Assembly: GCA_035607415.1 (NCBI GenBank)
Contig: DATNAQ010000009.1
Span: 82,255 to 146,254, forward strand
DNA: 64,000 nucleotides
Direction of reading: 5' to 3'
Source of the DNA: JAQBQH01 sp035607415
GTDB lineage: Bacteria > Myxococcota_A > Polyangia > Palsa-1104
The number at the start of each line of letters is the position of its first letter. The first letter of the stretch is position 1. The notes beneath the pieces are model-generated. The model saw only the letters and a list, made by a program, of their open reading frames with translations, was not told the origin of the DNA and did not search any database. The position numbers and the translations under genes are program-made. Of this stretch, positions 57,224 to 64,000 are shown piece after piece.

Positions 57224-58231
57224 CACGTGGAAGAAGAACATCGGCGTGAACACGCCGGTCCTGCCGCCCCTGACGAGCGCCTCGGCGCCCGCGTTCAGGA
57301 AGTCCGACACCGCCGTCGAGCCCTTCGGCGCGATGCGCAGCGTCTCGAGCACGCGCACGAGGCGCTTGGTCACCTGGCGCCCCACGGTCGTGCGCTTGAA
57401 GGTGCCGAGCGACATCGAGAACGGCTGCGACAGCGCCAGCTCCCACGGCGTCTCCCGGTCCGCCGTCGGCGCCAGGTCGCGCGCGTCGAGCACCTCGAAC
57501 CCCGCCTGCTTGAGCGCGTCGACGACGTCGGCCTCGTACCAGATGTCCGGCAGCGCGTCGCCTTCCTCGATGCCCTTCTTGATGGCGCGGTGCTCGGGAT
57601 TGTTCTTGTCGTACTTCTTGGTGAGGCACCACTCGTAGCCGGCGAACTCGGCGCCGTCCTTCATCACGCGGTGGAGCTCGGTGAACAGCTTGACCTTGTC
57701 GGGCGCGTGGCAGGTCGCCTCGATGGCGTAGATCGCGTCGTAGCTCTTGTCCGGCACGGGGAGCTTCATGAAGTCCGCCTTCAGGAAGCTGCACAGGTGC
57801 GCCAGGTGCGCCTCTTCGTTGTGCTTGTTGCCGCGCTTGATCTGGTAGTCGTTGTTGTTGGCGCCGACGATGGTGGCGCCGGAGAAGCGGGCGATGGCGC
57901 GCATCGGGCCGCCGACGCCGCAGCCGACGTCGAGCGTCTTCATGCCGGGGCGCAGCCCGAGCACGTGCGCGAGGTAGAGCTCGTGGCGCACGAGCGAAGC
58001 CTCGAACGACTCGCCCTTGTGGCGCGGCGCGAAGTGGAACGACTGCCCCCAGCCATATTCGTAGAAGTCGGTGACGAGGTCGTAGTAGTCGTTCACCATC
58101 TTCGTGTAGTTCGCCTTGCGCGTCTCGACGGTGCCGGCGTGGAACGAGTTGTACTCGTCGACGACGCCCTCGACTTCGTCGGTCTTGAGCGAGGTCTGCA
58201 CGAGGTCCGTGAGCTGCGGCTTCTCCGTCAT
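57197..58231 (-). CDS. sterol C-24 methyltransferase (SMT/ERG6 type)
   Basis: 344 residues. It carries all the landmark SMT regions: sterol-binding YEYGWGQSFHFAPR (57-70), SAM-binding LDVGCGVGGP (100-109), YAIEATCHAPD (168-178), FAGYEWCLTKKYD (196-208) and GIEEGDALPDI (220-230), with a C-terminal sterol-MT domain ending FTPMFFFHVRKP. These follow plant SMT1/ERG6 almost residue by residue. It adds a methyl from SAM to C-24 of a delta-24 sterol; cycloartenol is the plant SMT1 substrate. Its 3-prime end lies in a 27-bp tandem repeat. It diverges from the dehydrogenase/cyclase operon across 153 bases. Confidence 0.92.
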   Translation of the reverse strand: MTEKPQLTDLVQTSLKTDEVEGVVDEYNSFHAGTVETRKANYTKMVNDYYDLVTDFYEYGWGQSFHFAPRHKGESFEASLVRHELYLAHVLGLRPGMKTLDVGCGVGGPMRAIARFSGATIVGANNNDYQIKRGNKHNEEAHLAHLCSFLKADFMKLPVPDKSYDAIYAIEATCHAPDKVKLFTELHRVMKDGAEFAGYEWCLTKKYDKNNPEHRAIKKGIEEGDALPDIWYEADVVDALKQAGFEVLDARDLAPTADRETPWELALSQPFSMSLGTFKRTTVGRQVTKRLVRVLETLRIAPKGSTAVSDFLNAGAEALVRGGRTGVFTPMFFFHVRKPHATKA

Positions 58232-58254
58232 CGCACTCTCCGATTGTTGGCGCG

Positions 58255-58284
58255 TATCTGAATGGTTTGGCGTCCTCGTGTCAA
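58255..58284 (-). promoter_or_regulatory. sigma-70 promoter candidate for the SMT operon
   Basis: On the minus strand, perfect TTGACA (58284 to 58279) with a poor -10, TCAGAT (58260 to 58255), at 18 bases. The start would be about 15 bases upstream of the SMT ATG. The weak -10 suggests dependence on an activator, or that the -35 match is chance. Confidence 0.35.
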
Positions 58285-58319
58285 CACCTGGTATGCGGGA
58301 CCGCAAAATCCGCGGCAAG

Positions 58320-58335
58320 CGTGCGAAATCGCACG
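58320..58335. promoter_or_regulatory. palindrome in the divergent sterol promoter region
   Basis: CGTGCG and CGCACG arms flank AAAT, a perfect 16-base palindrome between the two divergent sterol operons, 50 bases before the dehydrogenase ATG. A dimeric repressor (for example TetR type) could bind here and control both directions; none is encoded nearby. Confidence 0.35.
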
Positions 58336-58384
58336 GCCATCGACGCTGGACAACGCCCCCGATCCCAGCTACACGAGAGGGCGC

Positions 58385-59407
58385 ATGAAGGTACTGGTCA
58401 CCGGCGGTGCCGGGCATCTTGGAGCCAACCTGTTGCGCCGCCTGCAAGCCGAAGGCGACGTGTCCGCGATCCGCGCGCTGGCGCGCCGGAGCGACAACAA
58501 CGAGGGCATCACCTCGGCCGGCGTCGAGATGGTGTTCGGCGATCTGACCGACGCCGAGTCGCTGCGCGCGGCGGTCAAAGGCGTCGACCGCATCTACCAC
58601 GTGGCCGCGCAGATCTCGACGGTGGCGGGCAAGGAGCAGGAGCTCTTCCGCAACAACGTCCTCGGCACCAAGAACCTGCTCTCGGCCGCGCGCGAGGCCG
58701 GCTGCGGCCGCGTCGTCGTCACCGGCAGCTTCAGCGCCACCGGACGGCGCGACGACGGCGGGCCCGCCGACGAGACGGTGCCGTTCAACCCGTTCCAAGA
58801 GCACATGCCGTACGAGGTCTCCAAGCAGGCGGTCGAGCTCGAGTGCCTGCGCGCCGTCGCCGAAGGGCAGGACGTGGTCATCGCCACGTCGTGCGCGATC
58901 CTCGGGCCGCACGACTACATGCCGTCGCGCATGGGCCACGTGCTGCGCGACTTCGCGCACGGCAAGCTGCGCGCCTACATCCCGGGCGGCTTCGAGTTCG
59001 TCGCCGCGCGCGACATCTGCGAAGGCCACGTGCTGGCCATGCAGAAGGGGCGCACCGGCCACAAGTACATCATCTCGTCGGGCTTTCAGACGATGGATGA
59101 CATCATGGGCATCATGGAGCGGGTCACCGGACGCAAGCGTCCGCGCCGCCTGCCCGCGTCGCTGATGGCGGCGATCGCGCCGATGAGCCAGTTCGTGCAG
59201 TCGACGCTGTTTCCGCGCCGCGTGCAGAAGCTGACGCCGGGCGCGATCCGCATCCTCCGCCTCGAGCGGCGCGCCGATACGTCGAAGGCGCGGCGCGAGC
59301 TCGGCTTCGTCCCGACGCCGCACGAAGACGCGGTGCGCGCGGCCTACGAGTTCTTCGTCGCGCGCGGCGACATCGCGCGCGAAAACGGCAAGCGAGCGGC
59401 CGGCTGA
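58385..59407 (+). CDS. 3beta-hydroxysteroid dehydrogenase/NSDHL-like SDR
   Basis: 340 residues. NAD loop TGGAGHLGANLL (6-17), FGDLTDAESL, TGSFSATG and catalytic YEVSK (Tyr 143, Lys 147). It is in the extended SDR group with NSDHL/ERG26, bacterial SdmB and dihydroflavonol reductases. It sits between the SMT and the cyclase and is translationally coupled to the cyclase (TGATG), which favours a sterol role: oxidising the 3-hydroxyl of a 4-carboxysterol so that C-4 is lost as CO2. By sequence alone a HpnA-type sugar epimerase could not be excluded. Confidence 0.75.
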   Translation: MKVLVTGGAGHLGANLLRRLQAEGDVSAIRALARRSDNNEGITSAGVEMVFGDLTDAESLRAAVKGVDRIYHVAAQISTVAGKEQELFRNNVLGTKNLLSAAREAGCGRVVVTGSFSATGRRDDGGPADETVPFNPFQEHMPYEVSKQAVELECLRAVAEGQDVVIATSCAILGPHDYMPSRMGHVLRDFAHGKLRAYIPGGFEFVAARDICEGHVLAMQKGRTGHKYIISSGFQTMDDIMGIMERVTGRKRPRRLPASLMAAIAPMSQFVQSTLFPRRVQKLTPGAIRILRLERRADTSKARRELGFVPTPHEDAVRAAYEFFVARGDIARENGKRAAG

Positions 59408-61425
59408 TGGTGACGACGACGCGCGCGCTCGCCGACCAGGGCGGCAAGGCGCCGATCGATTCGCTGACGCGCGCCTACGAGTTCCTCGCCGAGCTCCAGC
59501 ACCCGACGGGGTACTGGGAAGCGGAGATGGTGTGGAACTCGATGCTGCTCTCGCAGTGGGTGATCGTGCAGAAGATCGTCGGGTGCCTCGACTCCGTGCC
59601 CGAAGATACGCGCGCGCGCATCATCAAGCAGTACGAGATCACGCGCACGCCCGAGGGCGGCTGGGGCATGCACGGCGAAGGCGGGCCGTACCTGTTCATG
59701 ACCACGCTCGGCTACGTGGCGCTGCGCCTCCTCGGCCTGCCGCCGGAGCATCCGCTGTGCGCGCCGGCGCGCGATTGGCTGCAGTCGCAGCCGGGCGGCG
59801 TCTGCGCGGTGCCGACGTGGGGCAAGCTCTGGCTCTCGATGATCGGGCTCTACGAGTACGAGGGCGTCAATCCGATCCCGCCCGAGCTGTTCCTCTTGCC
59901 CGATTGGGTGCCGCTGCATCCGAACAATTACTATTGCCATACGCGGTACATCTATCTCGGCATCGCGTATCTCTACGGGCGTCGTTTCCAGGGTGAAATC
60001 GGGCCGATTCGCGAGGCGCTCCGTCGAGAGCTATATGGCTGCGAATATCGCGACATCGATTTCGCCAAGCACCGTCACGATATCGCGCCGAGCGATCTGC
60101 ACGTGCGGCCGAGCCTGCCGCTGCGCGCGATCTACGACTCGCTCGCGCAGTACGAGAAGCACCACGTGGCGGCGCTGCGGCAGAAGGCGCTCGCCCACTG
60201 CTTTTCGCGCATCGTCTACGAGCAGGAGGCGTCGCGCGGGCAGGGGCTGTCGCCGGTCAACGGGCTCCTGAACTGCCTGGCGCTCTTCGCCGAGCGCCAT
60301 CCGCTGTTCGAGTCGTCGCTGGCCGCGATGGAGTCGTGGAAGTGGGAGGACGAGGCCGAGGGCATCCGCTACTGCGGCGCGCACTCGACCTCGTGGGACA
60401 CGGCGTTCGGCATGCGCGCGATGCTGGAGGCGCCCGCGCGCGTGGTGGCGCGCGAAACGCCGACCGAAGCGCTGCGCAAGGCGTACGGCTGGCTGCGCGA
60501 CGCGCAGATGCAGCAGGAGCTGCCGGGGCACGAGATCGAGCGCCGGGAGCCGATCCTCGGCGGTTGGTGCTTCTCCGACGGCGTGCATCGCTGGGCGGTG
60601 TCGGACTGCACGGCCGAGGCGATGACGTCGCTGCTCGAGGCGCACGACGTCGACGGGCTCATCGACGCGGACGCGCGCATCTCGGATGCGCGGCTCGCCG
60701 ACGCGGTGCGCTTCATCCTGCGCCGGCAGAACAAGGACGGCGGCTTCGGCAGCTACGAGTCGCGGCGCGGGTCGTTGATCCTCGAGTACATCAACCCGTC
60801 GGAGATGTACGGCAACTGCATGACCGAGCGCTCGTACACCGAGTGCACGGCGTCGTGTGTGGCGGCGCTGGCGCGCTTCCGCGAGCGCTTCCTGTCGACG
60901 GGGCCGCGCGAGCTCATGAGCGAGATCGATCGCGCGATCGATCGCGGCGTGGCCCTGTTGCGCTCGCGCCAGCTCGCCGACGGCTCGTACCTCGGGTTCT
61001 GGGGCGTCAACTTCACGTACGCCATCTTCCACGTCGTCGAGGCGCTGCGCGCCTGCGGCGTGCCGACGTCGGATCCGGCGATCGCGCGCGCCATCGAGTG
61101 GCTGCTCGGCAAGCAGAAGCGCGACGGCGGCTGGGGCGAGCACTGGAAGTCGTCGGTGACCGACACCTACGTCGAGCATCCGGAGTCGCAGGCGGCGATG
61201 ACGGCGTGGGCGCTCCTGGCGCTGCTCGAGGCGCTGCCGACGACGCACGCGGCGGTGGTGCGCGGCGTCGAGCGGCTGCGCGCGATGCAGCTCCCCGACG
61301 GGCAGTGGCCGCGGCAGTCGCAGTCGGGCGTGTTCTTCTCGACGGCGCTGCTCGACTACCGGCTCTACAAGGACTACTTCCCGGCGTGGGCGTTGGCGCG
61401 GTTCTCGCGGCTGTCGTCTTCGTAG
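59407..61425 (+). CDS. oxidosqualene cyclase (cycloartenol/lanosterol synthase type)
   Basis: 672 residues, shorter than eukaryotic cyclases (about 730-760). The catalytic motif is VSDCTAE (Asp 400), the oxidosqualene form; squalene-hopene cyclases have DxDDTA instead. QW repeats are visible (QNKDGGFGSYE, QLADGSYLGFW, QKRDGGWGE, QLPDGQWPRQ). In the product-control stretch HRWAVSDC, His 394 matches the position where plant cycloartenol synthase has His and yeast/human lanosterol synthases have Gln/Cys; Val 398 is the lanosterol-type residue (Ile in cycloartenol synthase). Residues alone are therefore mixed; the CPI1 gene nearby favours cycloartenol. The ATG overlaps the preceding stop. Its last 52 bases overlap the convergent kinase gene. 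Confidence 0.9.
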   Translation: MVTTTRALADQGGKAPIDSLTRAYEFLAELQHPTGYWEAEMVWNSMLLSQWVIVQKIVGCLDSVPEDTRARIIKQYEITRTPEGGWGMHGEGGPYLFMTTLGYVALRLLGLPPEHPLCAPARDWLQSQPGGVCAVPTWGKLWLSMIGLYEYEGVNPIPPELFLLPDWVPLHPNNYYCHTRYIYLGIAYLYGRRFQGEIGPIREALRRELYGCEYRDIDFAKHRHDIAPSDLHVRPSLPLRAIYDSLAQYEKHHVAALRQKALAHCFSRIVYEQEASRGQGLSPVNGLLNCLALFAERHPLFESSLAAMESWKWEDEAEGIRYCGAHSTSWDTAFGMRAMLEAPARVVARETPTEALRKAYGWLRDAQMQQELPGHEIERREPILGGWCFSDGVHRWAVSDCTAEAMTSLLEAHDVDGLIDADARISDARLADAVRFILRRQNKDGGFGSYESRRGSLILEYINPSEMYGNCMTERSYTECTASCVAALARFRERFLSTGPRELMSEIDRAIDRGVALLRSRQLADGSYLGFWGVNFTYAIFHVVEALRACGVPTSDPAIARAIEWLLGKQKRDGGWGEHWKSSVTDTYVEHPESQAAMTAWALLALLEALPTTHAAVVRGVERLRAMQLPDGQWPRQSQSGVFFSTALLDYRLYKDYFPAWALARFSRLSSS

Positions 61426-62747
61426 TCGGCGCGCGGCAGCTCGACCCAGAACGTCGAGCCGACGTCGAGGCGCGAGTGGAAGCCGACGCGGCCGCCGTGT
61501 GACTCGGCGATGCGCTTGACGGTGGCGAGGCCGAGGCCGATGCCCGGCTTGCCCTCCGTGGGGCCGCGCACGTGCGGATCGAAGATGGTGTCGTAGAGCG
61601 CGGGCGGGATGCCGGGGCCGCTGTCCTGGATCTCGATGCGCACGCAGCCGGGGCGCGGCTCGACGCGCACGTCGACGCGACGCTCTTTGCGATCGCCCAT
61701 GTACTTGATGGCGTTGCGCGTGAGGTTCTCGACGATGCTCGAGAGCACGCCGGCGTGGCCGTAGATGGCGCAGCCGGGGACCTCGGCGAGCGAGAGCTCG
61801 ACGCGCGCCTCGTCGGCGATCGGCTCCAGCTCGGCGATGACCGCCTGCACGATCGGCGCGACCGAGCTGATGACGCCGGGCTCGGGGCGCGCGCCGGCGC
61901 GGGCGAAGCGCAACAGGCCGTCGACGATGGTGGCGACACGATCGACGCCGCGTTGGCCGCGATCGAGCGAGCGCTTCAAGTTTGCATCTTGCAGCTGCGC
62001 GGCGACGTGGCTGACGGCGAGGCGCGTGGCCGACAGCGGGCCGAGGATGTCGTGCGCGACGCGGCCGGCGAACATCTCGAGCTCCTCGGCGCGGCGCGCG
62101 ATGAGGCGGTTGCGCTCGGCGACGACGCGGTGATAGTGCGCGAGCGCGCGCAGGGCGAGGTAGCCGACGAGCGCGGTCAACAGCGTGCTGAGGATGTCGA
62201 GCAGGATGGCGACCTCGCGCGCGCGCGTGTGATCGCGCTCGATGCGCTGGGCCAGCTCGCGGCCGCGATCGGCGTTGAACTCGACCTCGCGGCGGATGGC
62301 GTCCGCGGCGACGTTGATGGCGTCGGTGACGCGGTTGCCGACGGGGCGCCGGGCGGAGATGTCGTCGAGCGCGCTCTCGACCGCCTGGTTCACCAGGCTG
62401 AGGGCGTGGTGCATGTCGCCCCACAGCGCCTGCTCGCCGGGGTAGGTCTCGGGCTCGGCGAGGTAGCGCTCGAAGGCTTCGTCGAGGCGCGTGCGGGCGG
62501 CGGCGACGATTTCACGATCGGCGGCGGTGCGCGAGAACTCGTAGCGCACCATGGCGACGTCGAGCTGGCGCAGCTCGCCGCGGGTCTCGGTCAGGTGCTC
62601 GATCGACATCATCGCATTGCCGTAGATCGAGCGAGCGGCGTCGTCGACCTGGCTGGTGATGGCTTGCGTATAGATGGTGGTGCCGCAAAAGCAGAGGATC
62701 GCCAGCACGAAGGCGATGACGAGGCGCGTGATCAACCCGCGCGGCAT
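61374..62747 (-). CDS. membrane sensor histidine kinase
   Basis: 457 residues. Two membrane helices (LVIAFVLAILCFCGTTIY, about 9-26; ILLDILSTLLTALVGYLAL, about 181-199) flank a helical periplasmic sensor of about 150 residues. H-box FAGRVAHDILGPLS with His 232, N-box ENLTRNAIKY, G1 DSGPGIPP and G2 GIGLGLATVKR. SD AGGAGG overlaps the end of the CPI1 gene 12 bases upstream, so it is translated from the same message. No response regulator is next to it. Its 3-prime end overlaps the cyclase gene by 52 bases. Confidence 0.9.
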   Translation of the reverse strand: MPRGLITRLVIAFVLAILCFCGTTIYTQAITSQVDDAARSIYGNAMMSIEHLTETRGELRQLDVAMVRYEFSRTAADREIVAAARTRLDEAFERYLAEPETYPGEQALWGDMHHALSLVNQAVESALDDISARRPVGNRVTDAINVAADAIRREVEFNADRGRELAQRIERDHTRAREVAILLDILSTLLTALVGYLALRALAHYHRVVAERNRLIARRAEELEMFAGRVAHDILGPLSATRLAVSHVAAQLQDANLKRSLDRGQRGVDRVATIVDGLLRFARAGARPEPGVISSVAPIVQAVIAELEPIADEARVELSLAEVPGCAIYGHAGVLSSIVENLTRNAIKYMGDRKERRVDVRVEPRPGCVRIEIQDSGPGIPPALYDTIFDPHVRGPTEGKPGIGLGLATVKRIAESHGGRVGFHSRLDVGSTFWVELPRADYEDDSRENRANAHAGK

Positions 62748-62759
62748 ATGGGAGCCTCC

Positions 62760-63530
62760 TTACCTTGGACGCGTGATGAGCGCGGCGTACACAGCATAGA
62801 AGATAAGCACCACCGTGTTCGCAGCGCACGCGTCCCAGAACAAAGATCGAAGCGTTCTTGTTCCGTCGGGCTGGGCGTCTTCGTCGAGGCGGTAGACGAG
62901 CGGCACCGTGACCACGAAGATGGTGCCGTAGCAGAGCGAGCCGTAGACGAGCGTGAAGACCTTGTCGCGGTAGCGGAAGTAGTCGTGCATCATCGGCGTC
63001 GCCATGCCGGCGGTCTCGGTGAAGGCGATGGCGTAGCCGAGCGCGACGAGGACGACGAGGCGCACGAGCGCGGGCGCGTCGGGGAAGCGCGTACGGAAGG
63101 CGCGCCAGACGATCTGGAGGATGGTGTAGTAGGTCGAGAAGTAGGCGATGGTGACGAAGTACAGGAACACCGGCGAGCGGTGCGCCGTCCACGTCACGGG
63201 GAAGTGGTACTCCATGCCGAGGACGTCGAAGAAGAGGTCGCTGCCGAACCACATCTGCAGGAAGGTCCAGACGAAGATGAAGAAGTTGAAGCGCACGATG
63301 TGGCGCGAAAGGACGGGAAGGCCGCGATCGGCGTCGCCCGGCCAGGCGAGCGGGATGAGCCAGATCGGCAGCGCCAGGGCGAGCCCGAAGACGAGGTGAC
63401 CGACGTCGCCCCAGTGCGCGAAGACGCGCGTCAGCTCGCAGACGGTGATGAGGACGATCCAGAACGGGCTGTAAGCGAGCAAAAAAAGCTCGGCCCACCG
63501 CTTCGACGGGTTCGACGAGAGGAGGCGCAC
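62760..63530 (-). CDS. cycloeucalenol cycloisomerase (CPI1-like)
   Basis: 256 residues, about seven membrane helices. Landmarks recall plant CPI1 in order: NPSKRWAELFLLAYSPFWI (7-25), DVLGMEYHFP (102-111), FLYFVTIAYFSTYY (122-135), LGYAIAFTET (164-173) and VYRLDED (212-218). The plant enzyme opens the 9,19-cyclopropane ring of cycloeucalenol to give obtusifoliol, the step that makes cycloartenol-based sterols usable. GTG start at 63530 directly before the conserved RLLSSNPSKRW; no SD is visible. Co-transcribed with the histidine kinase. Its presence implies a cyclopropyl sterol in this organism. Confidence 0.85.
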   Translation of the reverse strand: MRLLSSNPSKRWAELFLLAYSPFWIVLITVCELTRVFAHWGDVGHLVFGLALALPIWLIPLAWPGDADRGLPVLSRHIVRFNFFIFVWTFLQMWFGSDLFFDVLGMEYHFPVTWTAHRSPVFLYFVTIAYFSTYYTILQIVWRAFRTRFPDAPALVRLVVLVALGYAIAFTETAGMATPMMHDYFRYRDKVFTLVYGSLCYGTIFVVTVPLVYRLDEDAQPDGTRTLRSLFWDACAANTVVLIFYAVYAALITRPR

Positions 63531-63552
63531 GCGCGCATGGTACGATGAATCC

Positions 63553-63990
63553 GTGAAGCGAGTATTTCTTCTGCTGTTGTTGGTTGGCGCGTGCGGGACG
63601 GAAAAGCCGCGCGGTGTCGAGATCGTGAAGGCTCCCCAAGGCGACGTCCCGACGATCGTCCGGAGCGAAATGCAACGCGCAATCCGCGACCATCGCCAGC
63701 TGCTCGTCTACGTCGGCGCCACCTGGTGCGAGCCGTGCCCGCGCTGCCACGAAGCCGCCGAGCACCACGCCCTCGACCGCGACTTCCCGTCGCTGCGCCT
63801 GCTCGAGTTCGACGACGACCGCGACGGCGCGCGCCTCGCGCAAGCCGGCTACATCGGCAAGTTCATCCCCATGTTCGTCAAGCCAGGCCCCGACGGCCGC
63901 ACCTCCGGCCGCCAAATCGAAGGCAGCGTCAAAGGCGACGGCGCCGTCAACGAAATCGTCCCCAGGCTGCGATCGCTACTGACGCCGTAG
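63553..63990 (+). CDS. thioredoxin-fold lipoprotein
   Basis: 145 residues from a GTG at 63553. Lipobox LLLVGAC (Cys 14), thioredoxin motif WCEPC (Cys 59, Cys 62) with a third Cys three residues on, and a cis-Pro region FIPMFVKPGPDG. Predicted periplasmic disulfide exchange or reductase. It diverges from CPI1 over 22 bases; no sterol link evident. Confidence 0.75.
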   Translation: MKRVFLLLLLVGACGTEKPRGVEIVKAPQGDVPTIVRSEMQRAIRDHRQLLVYVGATWCEPCPRCHEAAEHHALDRDFPSLRLLEFDDDRDGARLAQAGYIGKFIPMFVKPGPDGRTSGRQIEGSVKGDGAVNEIVPRLRSLLTP

Positions 63991-64000
63991 GAACACGGCT

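Noticed and set aside
58385..59407. HpnA-type hopanoid sugar epimerase
   Set aside because: Sequence alone allows it, but no other hopanoid genes are present and it is coupled to the oxidosqualene cyclase.
59407..61425. Squalene-hopene cyclase
   Set aside because: The catalytic motif is VSDCTAE, not DxDDTA, and the neighbours are sterol genes.

Overview
The window is high-GC and very densely coded; no gene-free stretch exceeds about 250 bases. It reads as a chromosome segment of a gliding myxobacterium (Myxococcota). Markers for this are adventurous-gliding (Glt/Agl) genes, an FHA plus AgmX/TonB-tail protein, a Ser/Thr kinase, many lipoproteins, candidate sigma-54 promoters and sterol genes. 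No rRNA, tRNA, CRISPR array, insertion sequence or phage was seen. The genus cannot be fixed from this piece.

Layout. 0-17 kb: Glt gliding-machinery genes, namely a small exported protein, GltG-like FHA/TonB-tail protein, TPR lipoprotein, CglE-like barrel and a 3982-residue TPR protein. A small four-helix-bundle gene framed by a 26-bp inverted repeat interrupts them. 17-20 kb: Cys-cluster protein coupled to a HyuA-type hydantoinase. 20-26 kb (minus): DUF1189-like protein, M14 peptidase and sdhCAB. 26-34 kb: a VWA/DUF4159 envelope pair, two paralogous lipoproteins, then a sugar epimerase/ABC-2 exporter operon. 34-36 kb: a radical SAM protein resembling tetraether-lipid synthases, behind a candidate sigma-54 promoter. 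36-41 kb: paralogous lipoproteins, Ser/Thr kinase, PEGA protein and beta-helix surface protein. 41-46 kb: a four-gene PAAR effector-like operon. 46-48 kb: aglRQS motor genes with a clear terminator.

49.8-63.5 kb is the main discovery: a sterol locus with a plant-like enzyme set. It contains an ERG24/FACKEL-type sterol C-14 reductase, an oxidosqualene cyclase, a sterol C-24 methyltransferase, a 3beta-HSD/NSDHL-type dehydrogenase, a sterol-desaturase-superfamily hydroxylase and a cycloeucalenol cycloisomerase (CPI1). A GMC alcohol oxidase and an aldehyde dehydrogenase share the hydroxylase operon. CPI1 makes sense only if the cyclase gives a 9,19-cyclopropyl sterol, so the genes suggest cycloartenol -> 24-methylene product -> 4-demethylation -> ring opening -> C-14 reduction. 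Squalene epoxidase and CYP51 are not in the window. A diguanylate cyclase and a histidine kinase sit inside the sterol operons.

Starts were chosen from ribosome-binding sites, signal peptides, ATGA/GTGA overlaps and family length. Function calls rest on motif recognition by eye, not on database searches.
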